From: an uncultured Campylobacter sp.
GTDB taxonomy: Bacteria; Campylobacterota; Campylobacteria; Campylobacterales; Campylobacteraceae
Length of the DNA: 64,000 nucleotides
Direction: 5' to 3'
Assembly (NCBI RefSeq): GCF_938017775.1
Contig: NZ_CALIIU010000012.1
Location: 38,933-102,932, forward strand
The position numbers and the translations under genes are program-made. The notes under the pieces were generated by a model. It worked only from the letters and a program-made list of their open reading frames with translations. It was not told the origin of the DNA and searched no databases. Within the stretch, counting starts at the first letter, position 1. The number at the start of each line of letters is the position of its first letter. Positions 8,109 through 16,756 of this stretch are shown one piece after another.

Positions 8109-8854
8109 TAAACCTCTCCAAAAAATTACTTCGCCGCGTCGGACAAACCAACGCCAAATACAAGATGTTCGAGCGCGGCGATAAAATTTTACTAGCTCTT
8201 AGCGGCGGCAAAGACAGTATGAGTTTGGCGCACGTGCTGAAGCACTTCCAAAGCGTAAGCCCGCTAGATTGGGAGTTTCGAGCCGTCACCGTTACTTACG
8301 GTATCGGCGAGGATCTGCGCGAGATAAGCGCCCATTTTAAAGAGCACGAGATTCCCTACGAGATAATCGATACTAAAATTTTTGAATTCGGCAAGGAAAA
8401 GATCCGCGCAAACACCACGTTTTGCAGCTTTTGCTCGCGTATGAGGCGCGGATATATCTACTCCTACGCGCTCGAACACGGCTTCAATAAGATCGCCATC
8501 GCCCACCACCTCGACGACGCTGCGGAGAGCTTTTTTATGAATTTCACCTTCAACGGCGCGCTTCGAACTCTCGCTCCGCGCTATGTCGCCGAAAACGGGC
8601 TCGTGATCATCCGTCCGTTCATTCTAGCGCGCGAGCGCCAAATCGCTGCCTGTGCTAGAGATAACGAGCTTCCGATCATGCGCGAGGAGGAGGTTTGCCC
8701 CGCGAAACAATACGGTGGCAAGGAACCCACCGCGCGCGCCGCTACGAAGGAGCTTTTGGCACAGTATGAAAAGGCCCATCCGAGGTTTTTTATCAGCCTG
8801 CAAGCCGCCTTCGCCAACATCCACGAAGATACCTTTTTCGAGCCTAAATTTTAA
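8105..8854 (+). CDS. ttcA: TtcA-like tRNA thiolation protein (PP-loop ATPase)
   Basis: A 249-residue protein with the PP-loop SGGKDS at residues 33-38. A cysteine pair CSFC (Cys107, Cys110) and a third cysteine, Cys198, match the three-cysteine coordination of the 4Fe-4S cluster known for TtcA, which adds sulphur to C32 of certain tRNAs. The usual second CxxC of E. coli TtcA is reduced to one cysteine in VCPAK, which still leaves the three known ligands. Substrate specificity cannot be read from the sequence. It overlaps mtnN by four bases and ends this co-directional block. Confidence 0.82.
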   Translation: MINLSKKLLRRVGQTNAKYKMFERGDKILLALSGGKDSMSLAHVLKHFQSVSPLDWEFRAVTVTYGIGEDLREISAHFKEHEIPYEIIDTKIFEFGKEKIRANTTFCSFCSRMRRGYIYSYALEHGFNKIAIAHHLDDAAESFFMNFTFNGALRTLAPRYVAENGLVIIRPFILARERQIAACARDNELPIMREEEVCPAKQYGGKEPTARAATKELLAQYEKAHPRFFISLQAAFANIHEDTFFEPKF

Positions 8855-9652
8855 AATTTTAAGCGGTTTGATCCCTCGGCTAGAAAAGTCCGAGTGTGGC
8901 TTTCGCGGGCTCGGAGACTTCGTGCGCCTAGTTCGATTTTTTGGCTTGAATAAGCCGATACTCGCAGAGTAGTTGTCCCCCGCCCCGTGCTCGAACGGGT
9001 CGCGAGCCGCAGCGCGAGCGGTTGGCTTACTGCGTTTAAATTGCAGTGCGGGCGATTGCACTCCTGCGTCCGAAGCTGTGCACACCAGCTCGGGCTGCAC
9101 GCTAGAGCGGTTACGCTCGCTGCGCCCGAGGGCTGCGAGTAGGGCGGGTTGCGCCGCCTGTATATGCTTTTACGAAACGCCTGAGATTAATTGTAATGCC
9201 GTTTTTCGGCGCTATACTTTTGCCCTACTCGAGTGCCGCTCAAGCGAGCTTTAAGAGCGAGCGTTAAGGGGCTTGTAAAGCTTGCGCGAGAGATAATTTT
9301 AGAAATTTCATCTCAAAAAAAATGCTTTAGAAATTTTACCTCGCAAAATTTTAAAATTTAGCAAAGCCGAATTCTGAAATTTTATCGTAGCCAAATTTCC
9401 GCTCTCGTTTCATAAACGTTATCTTTTGAAATTTCGCCGCTCGCGAGGGCTTAAATTTTGCGCCGCTTTAAAGCTGCTTAAAACCCTCCGCTGTCACGCA
9501 CGCAGATCAAATTTTAAAATTTCGCGCATGCCGCGGTACTTCTCAAATTTACACACTACAAAATTTTAACCGATTTTCGCTCCGAAATTTATGCCGCATT
9601 AACCGCCGCGGATATATAATAGCGAATGTCATATTTCACGTAAGGAGTAAGC
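8855..9652. other. Long intergenic region: GC-rich patch, then AAATTT-rich stretch
   Basis: No convincing gene is seen in these 798 bases. The first half (about 8960-9180) is GC-rich with open frames in both directions but no family resemblance, no good ribosome-binding site and poor codon structure. The second half (about 9295-9600) is AT-rich and studded with AAATTT, GAAATTTC and AAATTTTA words, like other gaps in this window. The last 40 bases hold the aldehyde dehydrogenase promoter. Confidence 0.6.
9615..9620 (+). promoter_or_regulatory. Probable -10 box of the aldehyde dehydrogenase gene
   Basis: A TATAAT inside GGATATATAATAG lies 32 bases before the start codon, followed by the ribosome-binding site AAGGAG at 9642-9647. 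No good -35 box is seen. Confidence 0.6.
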
Positions 9653-11119
9653 ATGGCTACAATCCAACCAAGCTATAAGCTTTTCATCGACGGCGAGTTT
9701 GTGGGTGCCGAAGGCGGCGCGAGCCTAGACGTTTTTAATCCCGCTACCGGCGAAAAAATTTCAAAGATCGCAGATGCTAGCAAGGCGGACGTCGATAAAG
9801 CGGTCGCCGCAGCTCGCAAGGCGTTTGCGAGCTTCCGCCGCACCAGCGTTTATGAGCGCAGCGCGCTGCTAAATAAGATCGCCGACGTCCTGGAGCAAAA
9901 CGCCGAGTTCATCGCCACCGTAGAGACTATCGACAACGGCAAGCCGATCCGCGAGACGCGCGCGGTCGACGTAGCGTGGTCGATCGAGCATTTCCGCTAT
10001 TTTGCGGGCGTAATTTTGGGCGAAGAGGGCAGCGCCAATATGCTAAAAGAGCGCTATCTATCCGTCGTTTTGCGCGAGCCGATCGGCGTAGTAGGACAGA
10101 TCGTGCCGTGGAATTTCCCGTTTTTGATGGGCGCGTGGAAGCTCGCTCCGTTACTTGCCGCGGGCGATACGTGCGTATTTAAGCCAAGCTCCGAAACCAG
10201 CCTTAGCATTTTGGAGTTCATCCGCCTGATCGCGCCGCTACTTCCAAAGGGCGTCATCAACGTCGTAACCGGCAAGGGAAGCAAGGCAGGCGAGTTCGTC
10301 CGCACTCACAAAGGGCTTGATAAGCTCGCATTTACGGGCTCGACCGAGGTCGGCAGAGGCATCGCGTTAGCCGCGGCGCAAAAGATCATCCCCGCTACGC
10401 TTGAGCTTGGCGGCAAGAGCGCAAATATCATCTTTGACGATTGTGACTTCGACGTTGCGATCGACGGCGTGCAGCTGGGAATTCTTTTCAACCAAGGCCA
10501 GGTCTGCTGCGCGGGAAGTAGGATATTCGTGCAGGAGGGCATTTATGATAAATTCGTACCGGCGCTCGTGGAGAAATTTAAGCGCATCAAGGTGGGCGAT
10601 CCGCTCGATCCGAACACCCAGATGGGATGCCAGATCAACAAAAAGCAAGCCGATAAAATTTTAGAGTACGTAAAAATCGGCGTAGAGGAGGGCGCTAAGA
10701 TCGCCGTGGGCGGCAAGCGACATAGCGCGGGAGAGGCTTTCGTCGAGCCTACGCTACTCGTGGACGTGCGCAACGACATGCGCGTGGCGCAGGAGGAGAT
10801 CTTCGGCCCTGTGGGCGTCGTGATTAAATTTAAAGATCAAGACGAGCTCGTCCGCATGGCAAACGACAGCCTCTACGGACTAGGCGGCGCGGTATTTACG
10901 CGCGACATCGCAAAGGCACTCACGGTCGCACGCCTGCTTGAGACGGGTCGCGTGTGGGTCAATACCTACAATCAGATCCACGCCGGCGCGCCGTTTGGCG
11001 GCTACAAAGAATCGGGCATCGGTCGCGAGACGCACAAGATGATCCTGGATCACTACACCCAGACCAAAAACATCTACATCGACACGATCTCCAAACCGAG
11101 CGGCTTTTACGAGCAGTAA
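9653..11119 (+). CDS. NAD(P)-dependent aldehyde dehydrogenase
   Basis: A 488-residue aldehyde dehydrogenase of normal length. Visible features are the substrate-channel motif GQIVPWNFP, the cofactor-binding turn FTGSTEVGRGI, the general-base glutamate in LELGGKSANIIFDD, and the catalytic cysteine in NQGQVCCAGSR (two adjacent cysteines near residue 285). The C terminus carries PFGGYKESGIGRE. It oxidises an aldehyde to the acid in the cytoplasm; acetaldehyde or a similar short aldehyde is likely but not proven. It is a single gene with its own promoter and terminator. Confidence 0.93.
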   Translation: MATIQPSYKLFIDGEFVGAEGGASLDVFNPATGEKISKIADASKADVDKAVAAARKAFASFRRTSVYERSALLNKIADVLEQNAEFIATVETIDNGKPIRETRAVDVAWSIEHFRYFAGVILGEEGSANMLKERYLSVVLREPIGVVGQIVPWNFPFLMGAWKLAPLLAAGDTCVFKPSSETSLSILEFIRLIAPLLPKGVINVVTGKGSKAGEFVRTHKGLDKLAFTGSTEVGRGIALAAAQKIIPATLELGGKSANIIFDDCDFDVAIDGVQLGILFNQGQVCCAGSRIFVQEGIYDKFVPALVEKFKRIKVGDPLDPNTQMGCQINKKQADKILEYVKIGVEEGAKIAVGGKRHSAGEAFVEPTLLVDVRNDMRVAQEEIFGPVGVVIKFKDQDELVRMANDSLYGLGGAVFTRDIAKALTVARLLETGRVWVNTYNQIHAGAPFGGYKESGIGRETHKMILDHYTQTKNIYIDTISKPSGFYEQ

Positions 11120-11133
11120 GGGCTTAGCGCGGT

Positions 11134-11166
11134 ATTTCGGGCGGTTTGCGCCGCCCGAAATTTTAT
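11134..11166 (+). terminator. Rho-independent terminator after aldehyde dehydrogenase
   Basis: A perfect 11-bp stem (ATTTCGGGCGG at 11134-11144 with CCGCCCGAAAT at 11151-11161) and a 6-base loop are followed by TTTTATT. It lies 15 bases after the stop codon. The minus-strand gene 11163-11535 ends beside it, so the hairpin may work in both directions. Confidence 0.85.
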
Positions 11167-11535
11167 TCTGCTTGACTCGATTGAGTATTTAATTTTAAGA
11201 TTAATATAGGCTCATCATTTGGCAGTAAATTTTTATTTGCCAACCTTATGCCTTTATAAACATTTATCGTGATTTTAACATTTGGTATGTCGGTAACTTT
11301 TGAAAAATTATTTAAGAGCAACTTTATATCATCATCTCTAGCGCCATAAATGTTTACTATGCTCTCATATCTATCGGTAATTTTTCCACAAGACCAAGAA
11401 CCGCCTAGATGATTTAAATCTCTTATTCCTTCAAATATTATTTCTTCTGCTTTGTCGTTATACTGATTCCGACATTCCCTACCGTCGCAGCCGAATAGAA
11501 CAATCGCAAAAAAATATTGCAACAAGAAATTTCAT
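11163..11535 (-). pseudogene. Orphan lipoprotein, signal peptide split by a frameshift at a 7-A tract
   Basis: The main frame (11163-11525) encodes about 120 residues and could start only at TTG codons, with no good ribosome-binding site. An ATG at 11535 in another frame gives MKFLVAIFF and then reads out of frame after seven T residues (plus-strand A tract 11508-11514). Removing one base joins the two into MKFLVAIFF-AIVLFGCDG, a textbook lipoprotein signal with the cysteine in LFGC. The gene therefore looks broken, phase-variable or affected by a sequencing error. The mature part, with several cysteines and charged segments, matches no family I know. It is AT-richer than its surroundings, which suggests acquisition. 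Confidence 0.6.
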
Positions 11536-11601
11536 GGCGAAATTAAAAAATCCGCCTGTTTTTATAGTTTGATAACTACGGTCGCAACACATTTTCGCTC
11601 C

Positions 11602-11976
11602 TCAGATAAAATCCCTGTATTCGATATTTTTGTTACTCATTAAAATTTTTAATTTTTCAAAATCTTCTTTTGTTATATAATCCATCGGTATAACTATCGA
11701 GCAAATATTTAGTACCAAATTTTTAAAGTTAAATTTGAGTTTAATAAAAAATTTATTGTGCCCTAAAAAATATGTAAATATCCAAAAATACTTGATTTCA
11801 TCAAATGGAATATCTCTTTGCCAGAAAAAATATTTCACGACTATGCGATCATCGTAGCACGCAATAAATTTAAAGTAATTCGGGATAATCTCCGCGTAAA
11901 AAAGCCCGATTAGCATCACCCAGCCTACGATAGGCGCATAAGGCTTGTCAAGCATTATAAAATAACGGCTATGCAA
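11602..11976 (-). CDS. Small membrane protein with PH-like C-terminal domain, orphan
   Basis: A low-GC open frame of 124 residues. A hydrophobic helix (about residues 14-34) is followed by a soluble part beginning YDDRIVVKYFFWQRDIPFDEI, the strand pattern of bacterial PH-like (YcxB/bPH) domains that often sit behind membrane helices. The family normally has two helices, so the N terminus may be truncated. Neither candidate start (residue 1 or Met8) has a clear ribosome-binding site. It is next to another low-GC orphan on the same strand. The function is unknown. Confidence 0.5.
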   Translation of the reverse strand: MHSRYFIMLDKPYAPIVGWVMLIGLFYAEIIPNYFKFIACYDDRIVVKYFFWQRDIPFDEIKYFWIFTYFLGHNKFFIKLKFNFKNLVLNICSIVIPMDYITKEDFEKLKILMSNKNIEYRDFI

Positions 11977-12264
11977 AATTGCAAAATTTTAACTACCGCA
12001 TAAAAAGGCCCGTAAAAACGCCTCGCCCTTTTTATGATTAGCAGCGGCTCATCCGGTTTGGTATCGTTCATTTTATCTCTTGCTTGAATGTCACATTACG
12101 GCTTTAAATTTAGCGCTAAATTCTATCTTTGCTACGCTTACGCAGCGTTTAAATTTAATCTTGCCAGCGGTTACGGCTAAATTTTAAATTTTCAAACTTG
12201 CCGTTTAAAAGAGCCGTCATCTGTGCGAGTGAGCGTAGGCGGGTGTATGCAAGAGATAGCCTCA

Positions 12265-12390
12265 GGCGCTGTTTTATCGCAAGCCTCGTCCGCATCAAGT
12301 CATACCGAGCCGCGCCAAAGTCTCAAAACTCATGCGATTGCCGATTTTGTTATCGAGCCGCACCGAAGCCCGCACCAAAACTCGCGCGGC
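12265..12390 (+). repeat. Intergenic direct repeat, copy A
   Basis: This stretch matches 14277-14390 in the same orientation. Shared blocks include GTTTTATCGCA, CCTCGTCCG, ATCAAG, ATCGAGCCGCACCGAA and AACTCGCGCGGC, with substitutions and a few small gaps between them. Each copy is followed, after a variable spacer, by a GCTATAATC promoter-like box before a gene. Confidence 0.75.
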
Positions 12391-12488
12391 TCACGAACGT
12401 CGCTCGGTAGAATTTTAAAATTTCATTCGGGCTCGACGTCGTTCTACGCAGACGCAAGCTCCGCCGCGGAATTTAAACTTTGTTTTGC

Positions 12489-12494
12489 TATAAT
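12489..12494 (+). promoter_or_regulatory. Probable -10 box of the TPR-like lipoprotein gene
   Basis: TATAAT in TTGCTATAATCGG, 31 bases before the ATG at 12520. A CGGAGG ribosome-binding site lies at about 12508-12513. Confidence 0.6.
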
Positions 12495-12519
12495 CGGACT
12501 AAAATTTCGGAGGCCATCT

Positions 12520-13884
12520 ATGAAAATTTTACCTTACGTCGCGCTCGGCTTGTTTTTCGTCGCTTGCACGCAGGTCCCGCCGCCCGCCGAAAACACCCAT
12601 GCCGCAAACGGTGCCTCCGCTGGGGACGTCGCAAATTATACCGATACAGGTAATGCCGTCAAAAATCCCGCCCCGTCAGAGGTTTCCATGCCAAAAAACA
12701 TAGCCTCCGCGAATGCTGCCGTTAAAAATTCCACCGCGTCTTCTATGCGCGAAATTTGGGGATTGCTAGAAAATGCCGATCGGGCGCTGCTTGCTAAAGA
12801 GATCTCTCGCGCCGAAGAGCTCGCCGCACGGGCGCAGGAGCTTAGCGAGCTAAAGCGCATCGAAGTAGGGCGGATTTTTAGCAGATTTGTCCGCGCGCGC
12901 ATCGCCCTGCAGCGCGGCGATACCGACGCCGCGATCTCGCTAGCGACGGACGCGAGCTCCATGCAAAGCGGGGTGGCGGAGATATATGCCGATGCCGTAA
13001 ATTACGAGAGCGCTTATACATTCGGGCGCATCTACGAGGCTCGCGGCGATCGTAAGGGCGCTGTGCGCGAGTATGGGCGGGCGCTGTTTGTTTGGACTAT
13101 GTTTTTACAGAGCGATCCCGTGCGTGCGGAGGAGATTTTCGCCCGACTGCAAACGCTCACACCCGATCCCTACGAGGCCGAAGGCAGAGCTAGCGGCGCG
13201 TGCGAGTATCTGCGCGCTAAGGCTGGCTCCGCTTTGAATGAGCCGGCGCCCGAGCCCAAGCGTCGTGCACTGCGAGATTTGGCCGAATGGGAGGCGCACT
13301 GCTTGCATCTGCGCCCGTTTATAGAGGACGGATCGGACGAGCGCGCGCGTAGGGCTTCGCTCGCGCGGGATTACGCGCAGCTACATGCGGGGCTGGGCGA
13401 GTGTGCCGCCGCGCTAGAGCATCTGCTTGCCGCAGCGGAGCTTTCGGATGCGACGGAGCCCGATACGGGCGGGCTTTATCTACAGATCGCGCGACAATTT
13501 TTGGCTATTTACAAAGAGGCGGGCGCGAGTAAAATTTCTGCGAGCTATGCGCAGAAAAATCTAGCCGCGGCGCAGGATTACGCGAACAGATCGGTAAAGC
13601 TCTACGAGGGCATGCGCGGCACCGCCTACGAGCACTCGGGCTACGACGGACACGAAATTTTAGGCGAGATCGCGATGATACGCGGCGATCCGTCTGCGGC
13701 GCTGAGACATTTCGCGGCGATGAGAGACGATGCGGCGGCGCTTTTGGCATATCAGCAGCTACCGGCTTACAAAGAGGCCCTAGTCCACGCGCTAGAGCTA
13801 CTAGCGCAGTGCTACGATGCGCTAAAAGACCGCAAGAGCAAGGCGGCGGTTGTGCGCGAGCTTGCGAAGCTAAAGAAGGGCTAG
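12520..13884 (+). CDS. Lipoprotein with helical repeat (TPR-like) region
   Basis: The start is the ATG at 12520, because it follows a GGAGG site and begins a lipoprotein signal peptide with cysteine at residue 16 (FFVAC). The 454-residue product has a Ser/Ala/Asn-rich linker (about 17-85) and then Ala/Glu/Arg-rich helices typical of tetratricopeptide-like repeats, for example AAISLATDASSMQSGVAEIY, RGDRKGAVREYGRALFVW and GLGECAAALEHLLAAAELS. It is expected in the periplasm, attached to a membrane, probably as a scaffold. No specific family is recognised. It is flanked by copies A and B of a diverged intergenic repeat. Confidence 0.8.
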   Translation: MKILPYVALGLFFVACTQVPPPAENTHAANGASAGDVANYTDTGNAVKNPAPSEVSMPKNIASANAAVKNSTASSMREIWGLLENADRALLAKEISRAEELAARAQELSELKRIEVGRIFSRFVRARIALQRGDTDAAISLATDASSMQSGVAEIYADAVNYESAYTFGRIYEARGDRKGAVREYGRALFVWTMFLQSDPVRAEEIFARLQTLTPDPYEAEGRASGACEYLRAKAGSALNEPAPEPKRRALRDLAEWEAHCLHLRPFIEDGSDERARRASLARDYAQLHAGLGECAAALEHLLAAAELSDATEPDTGGLYLQIARQFLAIYKEAGASKISASYAQKNLAAAQDYANRSVKLYEGMRGTAYEHSGYDGHEILGEIAMIRGDPSAALRHFAAMRDDAAALLAYQQLPAYKEALVHALELLAQCYDALKDRKSKAAVVRELAKLKKG

Positions 13885-14276
13885 CGGATTACCGGGCGGC
13901 GGCATTTCGTGAAATTTTACCGCTGCGCTGCGATGAATTCGGCTTGGGGCGTTGCGCGGTTTGTGCGCTTGGGGCGCGGCAAAATTTCATGCCGTTTGCG
14001 GGCGGTGCAGGCTTGCGGCGGATTTAGACGGTACGGCAGAGCTCGCGCTTTTGAAACCCGATTTTGAAAGCGAAATTTATACCCGCGCCGTAGATTTGAA
14101 GTAGTATCCGTGCCTGCGCGGCGATTTGTCTTTGCATCGCATTGTCTTTGTATCGCGGCCACTAAAAGCCGCAATTTCGCCGGCATATGAAGCTTTGCGG
14201 GTGCTTTGAGTGCGCTATGAACGCGGTTCGGTGTCGCGTCGCGAGCTAGAAGTTTTTAGGGGTCGTCTATGCGGCG

Positions 14277-14390
14277 GGCGCCGTTTTATCGCAGACCTCG
14301 TCCGTATCAAGCCACGTTAAAGCCCCAAAGCTCACGCGATTTTTAATTTTGCTATCGAGCCGCACCGAACCGCAGCTAAACTCGCGCGGC
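14277..14390 (+). repeat. Intergenic direct repeat, copy B
   Basis: Diverged partner of 12265-12390 in the same orientation, about 2.0 kb apart. The best conserved blocks are GTTTTATCGCA, TATCGAGCCGCACCGAA and AACTCGCGCGGC. A small deletion relative to copy A lies around 14317. Confidence 0.75.
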
Positions 14391-14408
14391 GAAAATCTAA
14401 AATTACGC

Positions 14409-14414
14409 TATAAT
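14409..14414 (+). promoter_or_regulatory. Probable -10 box upstream of thiL
   Basis: TATAAT in ACGCTATAATCTT, 126 bases before the thiL start, leaving a long leader. The same GCTATAATC string is found after repeat copy A. Confidence 0.5.
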
Positions 14415-14539
14415 CTTGCAAAGCGGAGCGTAGAACTCCTGCTGCGCGTGCGCGACGAAATTTAAAACAAAGGCCTGCAAATTCGGGCCTCTTAGCTTTC
14501 GCGCGGCTGCGGCGTAACGCTAAATTTAACGGAGGGCGC

Positions 14540-15718
14540 ATGGATAAGGAGCGGTATATTTTTGAGAAATTTAGATCGAAGCTTAACGGCGATGATTGCG
14601 CCGTGATCGGCGAGCGGGCGTATTGCAAGGACCTTTTCGTCGAGGGCGTGCACTTTCGCCGCGGCTGGCTGAGCCTGCGCGAGATCGGCGCAAAGGCGAT
14701 GCTCGTAAACATCTCGGACATGATCGCGACGAACGCGCGCGCCAAATACGCACTGCTGGGGCTTGCGATGCCGCGCGAGATCGGCACGCGCGAGATCGAC
14801 GAGCTATGTGCGGGCGTGAGTGAAACGGCGCGCGAGTGGGGCATACGGATCATCGGCGGTGACACGATCGGCTCGGATCGCATCGCGCTTAGCGTGAGCC
14901 TGATCGGCAAATGCAAGCACCCCGTGTTTCGCAGCGGCGCGCGCGTGGGCGAGCTCATCGCGCATACGGGCGAGCTAGGCAGCGTCGGGCGCGATATGGC
15001 GGTGCTTTTAAGAGATGAAATTTCGCCCGCTAGCTCGCAGACGCAAAACCGAAACGATAAAATTTCGTCGGTGCAAAGCTCAATCACCGCGCCGCAGGGT
15101 CTGAATGCCGAGGCTTCGGCGACACAAAATCCTGGCGATGAGGTGCGAAGCTCGGACGATAAAATTTTACCTGCGCATGCTAAGTTACAGAGCATGGACG
15201 CCGAAATTTCGGCGCAAAATTCCGTGTCGCATAGCGGAGACTATCGCAAGAGCCCTACGGCGCAAAGCTCCGCATGCGAAAATTCTATGTCGCAAAGCTT
15301 TGCAGGCGAAAATCCTGTGCCAGGTAGTGGCTCATATCGCTTGCGCGAGGATCTGCGCGCAAAAATTTCAAAAAATTCGCGCTTCGTTAGGCCCGTTTTG
15401 CGCGGTAAGTTTTTTTACAAGGCGGCGAAGTTCATCAGCGCGGCGATGGACATTAGCGATGGGCTTGCGCAGGACTTGCCCCGCCTGCTGGAGGCTAGCG
15501 GCGTGGGTGCGCGCTGGATCGCCTGCCCTAGCGAGACTGCGTTGCAAAGCGGCGAGGAGTACGAGATTTTGTTCAGCTTCGCGCCGAAGTTTTTGCCTAA
15601 AATCTATGCGATTGCCGCTAAAACGGGCGTTTCGATCAATATCATCGCCGAGGTTTGCCCGCGCACGCCGCAAAGTTCGATGGAATTTCGCGGCAGCTCG
15701 CACCACTTCGCTCCTTGA
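14540..15718 (+). CDS. thiL: Thiamine-monophosphate kinase with a large low-complexity insert
   Basis: A 392-residue ThiL; the family is usually about 270-330 residues. The N-terminal part has the expected GDDCAVIG, DLFVEGVHF, MLVNISDMIAT and GGDTIGSD motifs for Mg-ATP and substrate binding. The C-terminal part has AAMDISDGLAQDLPRLL and SGEEYEILF. Between them, about residues 158-275 are rich in Ser, Ala, Gln and Asn and contain degenerate ten-residue units (for example SACENSMSQS and FAGENPVPGS). The enzyme phosphorylates thiamine monophosphate to the diphosphate. All recognised active-site motifs remain, so it is probably active. The start follows GGAGG. Confidence 0.88.
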   Translation: MDKERYIFEKFRSKLNGDDCAVIGERAYCKDLFVEGVHFRRGWLSLREIGAKAMLVNISDMIATNARAKYALLGLAMPREIGTREIDELCAGVSETAREWGIRIIGGDTIGSDRIALSVSLIGKCKHPVFRSGARVGELIAHTGELGSVGRDMAVLLRDEISPASSQTQNRNDKISSVQSSITAPQGLNAEASATQNPGDEVRSSDDKILPAHAKLQSMDAEISAQNSVSHSGDYRKSPTAQSSACENSMSQSFAGENPVPGSGSYRLREDLRAKISKNSRFVRPVLRGKFFYKAAKFISAAMDISDGLAQDLPRLLEASGVGARWIACPSETALQSGEEYEILFSFAPKFLPKIYAIAAKTGVSINIIAEVCPRTPQSSMEFRGSSHHFAP

Positions 15719-15862
15719 AATTTGCCGCGACCGCTTTAAATTTTAAGGCGCGTAGCATGGAATTTGAAATTTCGCAGAGCCGAAGATTTGAAATTTCGCC
15801 CCTTCACGTAGCCTACACGCAAGCTCGCTATCATACCGCTACGCAACTTACAAAGGAGCCGT

Positions 15863-16300
15863 ATGAGGGAGATCGTAAAAAAATTTGTCGCAGGCGACGC
15901 GGATATTATATTTGCCAGACTTTCCGTTATCATCGTGCTTGCCGTGATGGGCAACTACAAGTGGTTTGAGTTCGAGGTGGAGGCTTTAAAGCCGCTCTTT
16001 TCGCAGACGTGGCTTTCGTTTTTGCCCTCAGCGCTCGGGGACGCCGGCGCGAGCTATTTTTTGGGCGTGGTGGAGACCGTGGGCTATCTCTCGCTCATCG
16101 CGGGCTTTTTCAAGCCGAAGGCGGGTATCGTGGGCGATCTCATCGTAATCGTCATGGCGTTTACTACGCTCAGCCTACTGCCGCAGCTGGGCAAGATCGA
16201 CGGCTTTATCTTCAAAGACCTTTTCTTGCTAGGCCTTGGCTTGGTGCTGCTAAAATACGACCTAGCGCGCCTTTGCCGCGGAGAAAAAAGCTGCGATTGA
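15863..16300 (+). CDS. DUF417 (YkgB-like) inner-membrane protein
   Basis: A 145-residue protein with about four hydrophobic helices and motifs of the DUF417/YkgB family: a GNYKWFEFE segment, SYFLGVVETVGYLSLIAGF and the helix before KYDLARL. The ATG follows AAAGGAG. The family is found next to redox or chlorine-stress genes in other bacteria, but the biochemical role is unknown. It stands alone between thiL and the defective isoaspartyl peptidase gene. Confidence 0.8.
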   Translation: MREIVKKFVAGDADIIFARLSVIIVLAVMGNYKWFEFEVEALKPLFSQTWLSFLPSALGDAGASYFLGVVETVGYLSLIAGFFKPKAGIVGDLIVIVMAFTTLSLLPQLGKIDGFIFKDLFLLGLGLVLLKYDLARLCRGEKSCD

Positions 16301-16756
16301 GCCGTCAAAACATACTGGCGTCGGTTTCGACGCAACACTAAATGATCGCGCACGGCGAGCTTGAGGCGTTTTGATTTGAAGCTTTTTTCAAACTCTTAGA
16401 TCGAGAGCCCGTCTTGCTAGCATTTATGCGTTTTGCGCTTTGCGCTTGAGCTCGTTCGCTCGCATAGTACCCTTTAAAATACGGCCGCGCGCTAAAATTT
16501 TATGACGCGCGGTTGAAATTTATCGAGCTGCGGTAATTAAATTTTACTGACGCACAAACTCAAAATTATAAAATTTAAATCGATCCATCAGATTGTGCCA
16601 CAAATTGAGTCGCGTTAAATTTGGCGGCGAAAGCTTAATCCTAAGCTCAAAGCATTAGATTTAGATCCGGCCAAATTCGCATTTGATTAAGCGAAACGAA
16701 AAGTGCAAAGTTATATCATTTCTTAAAATTCTGCAATTTTTTCGAAAGGATGAGAT
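16301..16756. other. Intergenic region, no gene seen
   Basis: 456 bases with no supported gene. It is rich in AAATTT-type words. A small inverted repeat, GCGCG around a TAAAATTTTA core and then CGCGC, lies near 16485-16513. The last bases hold a ribosome-binding site (GAAAGGATGAG) for the next gene and an AT-rich possible promoter around 16705-16725. Confidence 0.5.

Larger units (their letters stand above)
11977..12519. other. Intergenic region containing repeat copy A and a promoter
   Basis: No gene is supported here, although a frame is open upstream of the lipoprotein start. Bases 12265-12390 are a diverged copy of 14277-14390. A TATAAT box lies at 12489-12494. The first part has several TTTAAATTT words. 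Confidence 0.6.
13885..14539. other. Intergenic region containing repeat copy B and the thiL promoter
   Basis: No gene is supported in these 655 bases. Short open frames exist in GC-rich parts but none shows a family pattern or a good start. Bases 14277-14390 are copy B of the repeat also found upstream of the lipoprotein gene. A TATAAT lies at 14409-14414. Confidence 0.6.

Noticed and set aside
8973..9254. 93-codon plus-strand frame in the GC-rich patch
   Set aside because: High GC makes long chance frames likely; there is no ribosome-binding site, and other frames on both strands are open there too.
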